DNA of 64,000 bases from Arthrobacter sp. V1I9 (lineage in GTDB: Bacteria > Actinomycetota > Actinomycetes > Actinomycetales > Micrococcaceae), in contig NZ_JAUSYU010000001.1 in assembly GCF_030817075.1 (NCBI RefSeq), positions 2,046,001-2,110,000 of the forward strand, written 5' to 3'. The translations under genes were made by a program, and so were the position numbers. Within the stretch, counting starts at the first letter, position 1. Every line of letters begins with the position of its first letter. Of the stretch, positions 15,724-24,143 are shown piece by piece. A model generated the notes under the pieces. The model worked only from the letters and a program-made list of their open reading frames with translations, was not told the origin of the DNA and made no database searches.

Positions 15724-17904
15724 TCACCTGCCGGCCCCGGCAGCGGCCATATTGCCGGGGACGGGATCATGCCGGATGTACTGGCGGCTGAAGGTGCCGG
15801 TGCCTGCCGTCAGGGCACGCAGTTCCACCGCGTATTTCAGCAGTTCCTGGTCCGGCACTTCCGCCGTGATCTCGGTCCGGTCCCCGCCGGAGGAGGTGGT
15901 GCCCGTCAACCGGCCGCGGCGCCCCGAAAGGTCGCTCATCACCGTCCCCACATGCTCGTCCGGGACGCTGATCGCCACGGACGAGACAGGTTCCAGCAGC
16001 TGGATTTTGCCCGCGGCAGCAGCTTCCCGTAAAGCTAGGGCTCCGGCTGCCTGGAAGGCCGCGTCCGAGGAGTCAACGCTGTGTGCCTTGCCGCCCACCA
16101 CGGTCACGCGCACATCCACCACCGGGAAGCCGGAAGCAACACCCTTCTGCATTTGCGCACGCACGCCCTTCTCAACGGAAGAGATATACGCTCCGGGGAT
16201 CACGCCGCCCACTGTCTTATCGATGAATTCGAAACCCGTGCCCCTGGCCAGCGGCTCAACCTCAATATCACAGACGGCATACTGGCCGTGGCCACCGGAC
16301 TGTTTGACGTGACGCCCGTGCCCTGCGGCGCGGGCTGAAAAAGTTTCCCGCAGCGGCGTTACGACGTCCACGGCGTGCAGCTTCACGCCCTGGTCGCGCA
16401 GCCTGTCCAGCACCACTTCGGCGTGGGCCTCCCCCATGCACCAGAGGATCAGTTGGTGCGTTTCGGAGTTCCGTTCCACCCGGAGGGTAGGGTCGCCGGC
16501 AGCTACCTTCCCCAGGCTGCGGGCAAGGGCATCCTCGTCGCCATGGGAATCGGCTTCAATGGCAACCGGCATCAGCGGCTCGGGCATCTCCCACGTGGCC
16601 AGCAGCAGTGGCTGGTCCTTGGCCGAAATGGTGTCCCCGGTCTCGGCGCTGCCCAGTTTGGCTACGGCGGCGATGTCGCCGGCAATACAAAAGGGCACGG
16701 GCCGAAGGGTGGCTCCGAGCGGGGAGTAGAGGTGGGTGAGGCGCTCGTCCGTGTCGTGGTCCTGGTGTCCGCGGTCCGCCAGCCCGTGTCCGCTCACGTG
16801 CACGGGGGTGTCCCCGCGCAGCGTGCCGGAAAACACCCGGACCAAACAGACGCGGCCAAGGAAGGCGTCCACGGTGGTGCGGACCACCTCGCCCGCCAGC
16901 GGCCCCTCAGGGTCGCAGGAAAGGGCGCGGACGGGCGCTCCTGCCAGGTCAGTTGCCCGCGGCAGGCTGCGTTCCGGCGGCGAGGGAAACGCCTTGGTGA
17001 GCAGCTCCAGCAGTTCCGCTGTACCCAGCCCGGTGAGCGCCGAGGCGGGCACCGCGGGGAAGAAGGAGCCGCGGGCGACGGCGGTTTCCAGGTCCGCGAT
17101 GAGGACGCCGGCATCGATGTCCTCGCCCCCAAGGTAACGCTCCATCAGCGTCTCATCTTCGCTTTCGGCAATGATTCCCTCAATAAGCTCGGCCCGTGCA
17201 GCATCGGCCGCCGCGATCTCCTGCGGCTCCCCGGTGCGTGCCGTGGCACCCGCGGTGCCCGGCGAATACTCGTAGACCGTCCCGGACAGCAGGCCGAGGA
17301 GACCGCTGACGTCCCCATCGGAACTGACGGGGACGTACAACGGAAGCACCGTGTCGCCGAACGCCGCCCGGCAGGCGGCCAGGACGCCGTCGTAATCAGC
17401 CCGGGGATGGTCCAGCCGGGTGATGACCACAGCGCGGGGCATCCCCAGGTACTGGCACTCCTGCCAGATCGCAGTGGTGCCCGCATCCACGCCGTCAACG
17501 GCTGACACGGCAAAAAGGACGGCATCGGCGGCGCGAAGGCCTGCACGGAGCTCGCCGATGAAGTCGGGATAGCCGGGGGTATCAAGGAGGTTGATCTTCA
17601 TCCCGGCCACGGGCAGCGGGACCACTGACAGCGCCACGGAGCGCTGCTGGTGGATGGCGGCGGGATCGGAATCGCTCACGGTGGTGCCTTCAACCACCGA
17701 GCCCTTCCGGGTGATCATCCCGTTGGCCTCAAGCAGTGCCTCGACAAGGGTGGTTTTGCCGGCACCGGAGCGGCCGACAAGTGCCACATTCCTGACCGTG
17801 GCCGGGTCCCGCGGCGAGATGCCGGCAGAGCCGTTGCCCGGGCGCCCTTCCGGCCCGCCCCGTCCTGCGGTGCCTGCTGCGTCCTTGGTGCCTTTGACCG
17901 ACAT
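15724..17904 (-). CDS. Elongation factor G-like GTPase (EF-G2 type)
   Basis: The product is 726 residues with EF-G domain order. G1 is NVALVGRSGAGKTTLVEALL (about residues 38-57), and G3 is INLLDTPGYPDFIGELRAG. The C-terminal domains IV and V (GGVIPGAYISSVEKGVRAQ) are present. The G4 position reads VVITRLDHPRAD instead of canonical NKxD, typical of divergent EF-G2 paralogues and possibly weakening guanine specificity. Such paralogues are not the housekeeping translocase; roles in ribosome rescue or hibernation remain open. AGGAGG precedes the ATG by six bases. Confidence 0.9.
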   Translation of the reverse strand: MSVKGTKDAAGTAGRGGPEGRPGNGSAGISPRDPATVRNVALVGRSGAGKTTLVEALLEANGMITRKGSVVEGTTVSDSDPAAIHQQRSVALSVVPLPVAGMKINLLDTPGYPDFIGELRAGLRAADAVLFAVSAVDGVDAGTTAIWQECQYLGMPRAVVITRLDHPRADYDGVLAACRAAFGDTVLPLYVPVSSDGDVSGLLGLLSGTVYEYSPGTAGATARTGEPQEIAAADAARAELIEGIIAESEDETLMERYLGGEDIDAGVLIADLETAVARGSFFPAVPASALTGLGTAELLELLTKAFPSPPERSLPRATDLAGAPVRALSCDPEGPLAGEVVRTTVDAFLGRVCLVRVFSGTLRGDTPVHVSGHGLADRGHQDHDTDERLTHLYSPLGATLRPVPFCIAGDIAAVAKLGSAETGDTISAKDQPLLLATWEMPEPLMPVAIEADSHGDEDALARSLGKVAAGDPTLRVERNSETHQLILWCMGEAHAEVVLDRLRDQGVKLHAVDVVTPLRETFSARAAGHGRHVKQSGGHGQYAVCDIEVEPLARGTGFEFIDKTVGGVIPGAYISSVEKGVRAQMQKGVASGFPVVDVRVTVVGGKAHSVDSSDAAFQAAGALALREAAAAGKIQLLEPVSSVAISVPDEHVGTVMSDLSGRRGRLTGTTSSGGDRTEITAEVPDQELLKYAVELRALTAGTGTFSRQYIRHDPVPGNMAAAGAGR

Positions 17905-17937
17905 CGGAACCTCCTGGCGTCTTTGCCTGGTTGTTGT

Positions 17938-18363
17938 CTATTTTTCGCGTGCCTTGCGTGTTGCGGCCTCATTTGCCTTATGCAGCGCTTTGACGAGTTC
18001 GTCCTTGTCCATCTTTGAGCGGCCGCCAATGTCCAATTCACGCGCTCGCTCCAGCAAATGTTTTTTGGAGGCGTTGGCGTCCACACCGCCGGCGGTGGGC
18101 GCGGCTGCGTCGGGTCCTTTTTCCGCCCGTTCATCCGAGGGGCCGCGTTTCTCCTTGGGCTCCCAGTGGTCCCCCACCTTTTCGTAGCTGTGCTTCAGGG
18201 AAGCGTAGGCGGCGCGGGCGGCCCGGCTTTCGTCATGGTCGTAGGACTCCATGGCCGAATCGTAGGTTTTCACGAACGTATCCTGCGCCTTCCGGTCCGA
18301 GCGCTGCAGGGTTGAGGGAAGCTCGTCCTTGCGGGCGTGGTCGTTCTTTCCCGTCTTCGGCAT
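17938..18363 (-). CDS. ChaB-like protein with Rho N-terminal (SAP-like) domain
   Basis: The product is 141 residues starting MPKTGKNDHARKDELPSTLQ. Residues 1-75 match the ChaB fold (ELPSTLQRSDRKAQDTFVKTYDSAMESY; AAYASLKHSYEKVGDHW). The C-terminal 40 residues (ASKKHLLERARELDIGGRSKMDKDELVKAL) match the Rho N-terminal helical domain, a nucleic-acid-binding module. It lies 33 bases downstream of the EF-G2 start and is transcribed towards it. It is a probable small DNA/RNA-binding protein, and its biological role is not established. Confidence 0.85.
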   Translation of the reverse strand: MPKTGKNDHARKDELPSTLQRSDRKAQDTFVKTYDSAMESYDHDESRAARAAYASLKHSYEKVGDHWEPKEKRGPSDERAEKGPDAAAPTAGGVDANASKKHLLERARELDIGGRSKMDKDELVKALHKANEAATRKAREK

Positions 18364-18480
18364 TGCACTCACCGCGCTTTCGTCAGCAGGCTGGTGGTCC
18401 GGACACACCAAGCTTAGCCACGCCCCGGTTGGCTTGTCTGCTGGTGGCGCGGGCCGGACATCCCCGTCCAGAAGGCGGCA

Positions 18481-18666
18481 TCAGCTGATCTCCGGCCATT
18501 GGTCGGGGTCGTAGCCGTAAAGGCGCGGACGGCGGAACTCTTCCTTCGAGGCGGCAGCAGGGGCATCCGCCTGCAGTTCCGCATCGTCCGCATCGGCTGC
18601 GTCGCCGCTACCGCTTTTCATTGCGTCTCCGTTGGCATTGCCGCGCCTGTCCGGGCTGTCAGCCAT
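18481..18666 (-). CDS. Small hypothetical protein
   Basis: The product is 61 residues starting MADSPDRRGNANGDAM. It is acidic and low in complexity in the middle and ends FRRPRLYGYDPDQWPEIS. The conserved-looking aromatic C-terminus and G/C-rich third positions suggest a real gene. Starts at 18672 or 18711 are also possible. It lies upstream of the ChaB-like gene on the same strand. Function is unknown. Confidence 0.5.
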   Translation of the reverse strand: MADSPDRRGNANGDAMKSGSGDAADADDAELQADAPAAASKEEFRRPRLYGYDPDQWPEIS

Positions 18667-18824
18667 GAGCATTCCAATCCCCCAATGGAGCGGCCCGGCT
18701 GCTTGAACCACTGAAGCCCACCCTAACGGGCGGAATGCCGGCCCAACATGTCACTTTTGCTCAAAAAATGGACAGTTTCTCCGGTGCGCCCACGGTCAGC
18801 GTCCACCGCACGCGCGCTGAAGCT

Positions 18825-19769
18825 TCAGCTTGGCCTGGTGCGGTCCAGCGCGTCGAGCAGCCGCATGACCGATCCGCCGAGATTCCATTCAGTGGCGAGG
18901 CGTTCCAGTTCTGCCCGCGCCTCCCCGGTGACGGGGTGCAGCTGGGCGCCGGCTTCCTCCAGTGAAGGCAGGTCAAGGTTCCGCACCAGGCGTACGACGG
19001 CGGGCGCGGCCACAAGGTAATCGGCGGCGGCATCGAGCTTGGCCCGGACAGGTGACGACAGGCCCCCGCGCGGGTCAGCTGCTGCTTCCAGCAGGTTTTC
19101 GAGGGTGCCGTACTTCAGGAGCAATGACGCTGCTGTCTTTTCCCCGATCCCGGCCACACCCGGCAGGCCATCGGAGGCGTCGCCACGCAGGGTGGCGTAA
19201 TCGGCGTACTGCTGAGGCAGCACGCGGTACTTCCCCACCACCACGGATTCGGTCATGATCTCAAGGTTCTTCATGCCTCGCGCGGTGTAAACCACCCGCA
19301 CCTGGCGGGCGTCGTCGCAGACCTGGAAGAGGTCGCGGTCCCCGGTGACCACATCGACAGGGAGATCGGCGTGGCTGGCGTAGGTGCCCACAACGTCGTC
19401 GGCCTCGTGGTGGGCAGCACCGACGATGGCGATCCCGGCCAGGCCGAGTACGCGCCTGATCATGGGAAGCTGCGCCTCGAGGGCATCCGGAACTACCTCC
19501 ACGTCCGGGGCGTCCGTATTGACCTCCGCCACACGGTGGGACTTATAGGTGGGGACAAGGTCTACCCGCCACTGCGGCCGCCAGTCGTCATCCCAGCATG
19601 CGATGAGATGCGTCGCCCCGTAGTCCGTCGTCAGCCGGGCGATCATGTCCAGGAGCCCCCGCACAGCGTTGACGGGCGTCCCGTCGGCGCGGCGGATGGA
19701 ATCGGGCAGGCCGTAGAAGGCGCGGAAGTACAGGGAGGCGGTATCCAGCAGCATCAGGCGGTCAGGCAT
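18825..19769 (-). CDS. 5'-3' exonuclease (PolA N-domain/FEN-like)
   Basis: The product is 314 residues matching the N-terminal 5' nuclease domain of DNA polymerase I as a separate protein. Metal-binding acidic residues are seen in MLLDTASLYFRAF, CWDDDWRPQWR, HHEADDVVG and VTGDRDLFQV. The helix-hairpin-helix is GDASDGLPGVAGIGEKTAASLL. Solo copies act in RNA-primer removal and flap processing. ATG 19769 was chosen because the upstream part of the frame is not protein-like. It is divergent from the MFS transporter gene. Confidence 0.92.
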   Translation of the reverse strand: MPDRLMLLDTASLYFRAFYGLPDSIRRADGTPVNAVRGLLDMIARLTTDYGATHLIACWDDDWRPQWRVDLVPTYKSHRVAEVNTDAPDVEVVPDALEAQLPMIRRVLGLAGIAIVGAAHHEADDVVGTYASHADLPVDVVTGDRDLFQVCDDARQVRVVYTARGMKNLEIMTESVVVGKYRVLPQQYADYATLRGDASDGLPGVAGIGEKTAASLLLKYGTLENLLEAAADPRGGLSSPVRAKLDAAADYLVAAPAVVRLVRNLDLPSLEEAGAQLHPVTGEARAELERLATEWNLGGSVMRLLDALDRTRPS

Positions 19770-19897
19770 ACCCTGATCCTGACATGGAATGCGGCTGCCA
19801 GGGGGCTGGCGCGGCGCGTCGCCTCTGGCACAAGGAGCCTGTACGGGGCGAGAATGGCCTCGTGTTCCTTGCACGGAAGGGCCGGGCCGGCGAACCG

Positions 19898-21181
19898 ATG
19901 AACGCCGCGGCCCGGAGGATCCAGCGCATCTATCTGACGCTGACGCTGGGCAATACCCTTGCGGCGTCGTTCATCTGGGGCGTCAACACGCTGTTCCTGC
20001 TGGACGCGGGCCTCAGCAATTTCGAGGCATTCGCTGCCAACGCCTTCTTTACCGTGGGAATGGTGATTTTCGAGGTGCCCACGGGAGTCGTCGCCGACGG
20101 CTGGGGCCGCCGGGTGTCGTTCCTGCTTGGCACCGTAACGCTGGCGGGGTCCACCTACCTCTACTACCTGCTGTGGCAGTTTTCCGCCCCGTTCCTGCTG
20201 TGGGCTCTGGTGTCGGTTTTGCTTGGCCTGGGTTTCACCTTCTTCTCCGGTGCGGTTGAGGCCTGGCTCGTTGATGCGCTGCGCTACTCGGGCTATGAAG
20301 GCGGGCTGGAAGCCGTGTTCGGGCGGGGGCAGATGGTTGCCGGCGTCGCGATGCTCGCCGGCTCGGTGGCCGGTGGCGTGATCGCCCAGGCCACCGACCT
20401 CGGTGTGCCGTTCCTGGTGCGGGTGGGCGTGCTGCTGGCCATGTTTGCGGTCGCCTTTGGCTTGATGCACGACGTCGGATTCACCCCCGAGCGCTCAACG
20501 CACCCGTTGCGCGCAACACGGGCGGTGCTGTCCGCCTCGATCGAGCATGGTTTCAAGGTGCGCCCCGTCCGCTACGTGATGCTGGCCGCGCCCTTCAGCG
20601 CCGGCGTCGGGATTTATGTTTTCTATGCACTGCAGCCATACCTGCTGGAGCTCTTTGGCGATCCCCGCGCGTATTCCATCGCCGGGCTGGCGGCCGCCAT
20701 CGTGGCCGGGGCGGAGGTGGTGGGTGGCTGGCTCGCGCCCTACGTCCGAGGACTGTTCCGCAAGCGCACTTCGGTGTTGATCCTCAGCGGGAGTATCAGT
20801 GCGGTGCTTTTGGTGGTGCTCGGCTTTACCCGGGTGTTCTGGCTGGCTTTGGTCCTGTTGACGTTGTGGGCAGTCATCGATTCCGCGTCAATGCCCGTGC
20901 GGCAGGCGTATATAAACGACATGATCCCGTCGAAGCAGCGCGCCACCGTGCTCAGCTTTGACTCGCTGATGGGATCGAGTGGGGGCGTGGTGGTGCAGCC
21001 GGTGCTCGGCAGGAGCGCTGACCTGTACGGCTATCCGATGTCGCTGGCCCTGGCGGGAATCTTCCAGACCCTTGCGGTTCCGTTCCTGGTGGCCAGCCGG
21101 CGGCAAGGCTCCCCGGCGGACCGGGCCAGCTCGTCAACGGAACACCCGGACAAGGGACCGGCCGAGGAAACCCTCCCCTGA
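19898..21181 (+). CDS. MFS transporter
   Basis: The product is about 427 residues with twelve predicted transmembrane helices. The MFS motif A region between helices 2 and 3 reads FEVPTGVVADGWGRRVSF. The N-terminus MNAAARRIQRIYLTLTLGNTLAASFIWGVNTLFLLDAGLS fits a group of actinobacterial exporters of unknown substrate. GTG at 19862 is an alternative start. It is preceded by the divergent exonuclease and followed by methionine aminopeptidase. Confidence 0.87.
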   Translation: MNAAARRIQRIYLTLTLGNTLAASFIWGVNTLFLLDAGLSNFEAFAANAFFTVGMVIFEVPTGVVADGWGRRVSFLLGTVTLAGSTYLYYLLWQFSAPFLLWALVSVLLGLGFTFFSGAVEAWLVDALRYSGYEGGLEAVFGRGQMVAGVAMLAGSVAGGVIAQATDLGVPFLVRVGVLLAMFAVAFGLMHDVGFTPERSTHPLRATRAVLSASIEHGFKVRPVRYVMLAAPFSAGVGIYVFYALQPYLLELFGDPRAYSIAGLAAAIVAGAEVVGGWLAPYVRGLFRKRTSVLILSGSISAVLLVVLGFTRVFWLALVLLTLWAVIDSASMPVRQAYINDMIPSKQRATVLSFDSLMGSSGGVVVQPVLGRSADLYGYPMSLALAGIFQTLAVPFLVASRRQGSPADRASSSTEHPDKGPAEETLP

Positions 21182-21251
21182 CAGACCACGGGCTACTGCC
21201 GGATTGAGGATAATGGCCGGGACAGTAATCAGTGCGTGGGAAAGGCGCCGC

Positions 21252-22034
21252 ATGATCGAGATCCTGAACTCCGCCGAACTGGACCGGGCAAAGGAAGCAG
21301 GCGCCCTGATTGCTGACATTTTGCAGACACTCAAAAGCCGGAGCACGGTGGGCACCAACCTCCTGGACATCAATCAGTGGACCAAGGCCATGATCGTCGA
21401 GGCCGGAGCAGTGTCCTGTTACGTCGATTACGCGCCGTCCTTTGGCCGCGGGCCGTTCGGTCACTACATCTGCACTGGCGTCAACGACGCCGTGCTGCAC
21501 GGACTGCCGCACGATTACACGCTTGCCGACGGCGACCTGCTGACGCTCGACCTCGCCGTCTCCAAAGACGGGGTGGCTGCAGACTCTGCCATCAGCTTCA
21601 TCGTGGGCGGGTCAAAGCCGCTGGAGAGCATCACCATGATCAACGCGACCGAACGCGCACTGTACGCAGGGATAGCCGCCGCCGGCCCCGGTGCCCGTAT
21701 CGGTGACATTTCCCACGCCATCGGCACGGTGCTCAGCGAGGCAGGCTACCCGGTCAACACCCAGTTCGGAGGCCATGGCATCGGATCAACGATGCACCAG
21801 GACCCGCACGTCCCCAACACGGGACGGCCCGGCCGTGGATACACCCTCCGCCCCGGGCTGTTGCTGGCACTGGAGCCCTGGGTCATGGCAGACACCGCTG
21901 AACTCATCACTGACCCCGACGGGTGGACGCTCCGGAGCGCGACAGGCTGCCGGACAGCGCACAGCGAACACACGATCGCGATCACCAACGACGGAGCTGA
22001 AATCCTTACCCTGCCGACGCGGGCGCACGCGTGA
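21252..22034 (+). CDS. map: Type I methionine aminopeptidase
   Basis: The product is 260 residues starting MIEILNSAELDRAKEAGALI. The five metal ligands are visible: the two Asp in LLTLDLAVSKDGVAADSA, His in GGHGIGSTMHQDPHVPN, Glu in LLALEPW, and Glu in TAHSEHTIAI. The substrate-binding His is in AVLHGLPHDY. It removes the initiator methionine from nascent proteins. It may be a second copy beside a ribosomal-operon map, which is not in the window. The longer upstream frame is read from within the MFS gene and was rejected. Confidence 0.93.
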   Translation: MIEILNSAELDRAKEAGALIADILQTLKSRSTVGTNLLDINQWTKAMIVEAGAVSCYVDYAPSFGRGPFGHYICTGVNDAVLHGLPHDYTLADGDLLTLDLAVSKDGVAADSAISFIVGGSKPLESITMINATERALYAGIAAAGPGARIGDISHAIGTVLSEAGYPVNTQFGGHGIGSTMHQDPHVPNTGRPGRGYTLRPGLLLALEPWVMADTAELITDPDGWTLRSATGCRTAHSEHTIAITNDGAEILTLPTRAHA

Positions 22035-22071
22035 GGCCACGCTACTGAATCAACGCCCCCGGGCAGGGCAT

Positions 22072-24078
22072 TCAGGTAACCCAGTCGGTGTCGCCGAAAA
22101 CCCGCCCGCGGAAGTGCGCCCGCAGGTACTCCCCCACCACCGCGGCCCCGAGCCCCCCGACGTCGGGCGCGGCCACCCTGCCCCCGACCCTCCGCGCCAT
22201 GCGCTGGATGAACCGTTCAAGGCTCGGGTCGTCGCCGAGCCGGAAGAACGTGACCTGCGTTCCTGCCCGCCCGAGCCGGTCCAGCTCAGCGACGGTGACG
22301 CGGATGGTTTCCGGGTCCGAAGGCCAGCAGAACCACGGTTCGCCCTCCGGCAGCAGATGCGCGGTCGGTTCGCCGTCGGTCACCACCAGGAGGACGGGCT
22401 GCATGGACGGGTGCCGGCGGAAGAAACGGCCGGCGAGCAGCAGTCCGTGATGCAGGTTCGTTCCCTGCTCCCGCCCCACCGGCAGGGCCGTCAGCCCGCC
22501 GATATCCATGGACTGCGCGTAAAGACCGAACGTGATCAGCTCCAGGCGGTCTCCCCGGAAGCGCGTGGAGACGAGATGATGCAGGGCCAGGGCAGTGCGC
22601 TTCATCGGCACCCACCGGCCCTCGGCCGCCATCGAGAACGACACATCAACGAGCAGGACGACGGCGGCCTGGGTGCGGGCCTCTGTTTCGCTGACCTCGA
22701 TGTCGGCCGCCGTGAGGTTCACTCCTGTAACAGTGTTGCCGCCGTCCGCCGCGGTGCGTCGAATCGCGTTGGTCAGGGTCCGCGTGACGTCCCACGGCTC
22801 GGCATCGCCGAACTCCCACTGGCGGCTGGAACCCGTCTGCTCCCCGGCGGCCCCGGCCACCCGCGTGTCCCGCCGCCCCTGCCGGCCGGACAACTGCTTC
22901 GCGGTGTCCCGCAACAGGGACTTGCCCAGCCGCCGCATCGCCTGAGGAGACAAGCGGAGGTCGCCGTCAGCTCCCCGGCGGAGGTAGCCGCCGTCCTGCA
23001 TGGCCCGCTCTATCTCCCCGAGCGTGCGGGCGGCCACGGCGGCGTTCTGTCCAAGCTGCCGGGCGAGGGCGTCCAGGTCCAGATCGCCGAGGTTTGATCC
23101 GTTGTAGGACTGGGACAGCTGTTCGGCCAGCCCGTCCAGTTCGGCGATGTCCTGGAGCACGCCGGTGCCGTCGCCCAGGCCCAGGCCTTCCTGGCCCTCG
23201 AAGCGTTCGGAGCCGGTCCAGTCCTCGCCGGGGCGCAGGGCCCGCAGGCTCGAATCGAGCTGATCAAGCTGGGCCATCAGTTCGGGCGAGCCGAAGGCCT
23301 GGGCGGACAGCCGCATCAGCTCATAGCGCTGTTCAGGGGACATGGATTGCAGCAGCCGGTGGGCCGCCGCCGCGCGCTTGGCGAGGGCGTCAATCAGCTC
23401 CTCGACGGACTCCGGGTTTTCCGGGAAGAAGCTGCCGTGCCGTGCCATGAACTGCTGGAAGTCCGCGTCGGTGTCCTCGCCGCGCCGGTGTTTGTCCAAC
23501 AGCCCGTTCAGGTCCCGCAGCATTTCTGCCACGCCCGCCCGGTCCTCATCCGTTGCGTTCTGAAGCGCCTGCTTCATCCCGGCGAACCGCTGGTCCAGGA
23601 CTTCCCGGCCCAGCAGGTCCTTGATCCGCTCGTAGGCCTCCCGCGCGGTGCTGGACTGCCAGTCGTAGGAGGCGAGCTCGTTCACGGCGGCCGCCGTGGA
23701 CGGCGGCAGGTTCTGCAGCTGCATGTCCCGGAAGGCCCGGTCTGTGTTGTCCATCATCGCGTCGCGGGCGAGCTGCTTGCGTTCCTCCAGCACTGCCGTC
23801 TCGAGCAGCTTCTGGACCTCGTTGAGGGTGCCGTCCAGCCGGTGCCGGCCCAGGAGCCCACTGCGGCGCTGCTGGACGCGCCGGGCGAGGTCGTCCAGGC
23901 CTTCCCGGTTCCGGCCGCCGCGCCGCAGGAACTCCTGCAGCGCATGGCGGGGCGAGTAGCCGGCCATCACGTCCTCGGCGACGGCGTCGAGCGCCTCTGC
24001 GAGGTCAACCGGCGGCGCGAGAGGGTCCGGCCCGCCCGTGTACCTGCCGTACCTGGCGGAGTGGTTGTGGATGCCCAT
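22072..24078 (-). CDS. VWA domain protein (chelatase-like partner of MoxR ATPase)
   Basis: The product is 668 residues. The C-terminal third holds a von Willebrand A domain with an intact MIDAS (AVVLLVDVSFSMAAEGRW, DxSxS; VTDGEPTAHL). The first 400 residues are helical and charged with no recognised catalytic motif. It follows a MoxR-like AAA+ ATPase gene by 65 bases on the same strand. Such ATPase/VWA pairs act like the ChlI/ChlD subunits of magnesium chelatase, as metal-insertion or remodelling chaperones. The client is unknown. Confidence 0.88.
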   Translation of the reverse strand: MGIHNHSARYGRYTGGPDPLAPPVDLAEALDAVAEDVMAGYSPRHALQEFLRRGGRNREGLDDLARRVQQRRSGLLGRHRLDGTLNEVQKLLETAVLEERKQLARDAMMDNTDRAFRDMQLQNLPPSTAAAVNELASYDWQSSTAREAYERIKDLLGREVLDQRFAGMKQALQNATDEDRAGVAEMLRDLNGLLDKHRRGEDTDADFQQFMARHGSFFPENPESVEELIDALAKRAAAAHRLLQSMSPEQRYELMRLSAQAFGSPELMAQLDQLDSSLRALRPGEDWTGSERFEGQEGLGLGDGTGVLQDIAELDGLAEQLSQSYNGSNLGDLDLDALARQLGQNAAVAARTLGEIERAMQDGGYLRRGADGDLRLSPQAMRRLGKSLLRDTAKQLSGRQGRRDTRVAGAAGEQTGSSRQWEFGDAEPWDVTRTLTNAIRRTAADGGNTVTGVNLTAADIEVSETEARTQAAVVLLVDVSFSMAAEGRWVPMKRTALALHHLVSTRFRGDRLELITFGLYAQSMDIGGLTALPVGREQGTNLHHGLLLAGRFFRRHPSMQPVLLVVTDGEPTAHLLPEGEPWFCWPSDPETIRVTVAELDRLGRAGTQVTFFRLGDDPSLERFIQRMARRVGGRVAAPDVGGLGAAVVGEYLRAHFRGRVFGDTDWVT

Positions 24079-24143
24079 GACGCCTCCTGGTTATTCCTCC
24101 GGCCGTGCTGCTGCTGGCTGACCAGTTCCCGGCCGCCCTGCTG

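Noticed and set aside
16375-17505. 376-residue rightward frame within the EF-G2 gene
   Set aside because: The EF-G2 domains on the minus strand are continuous, so this is a shadow frame.
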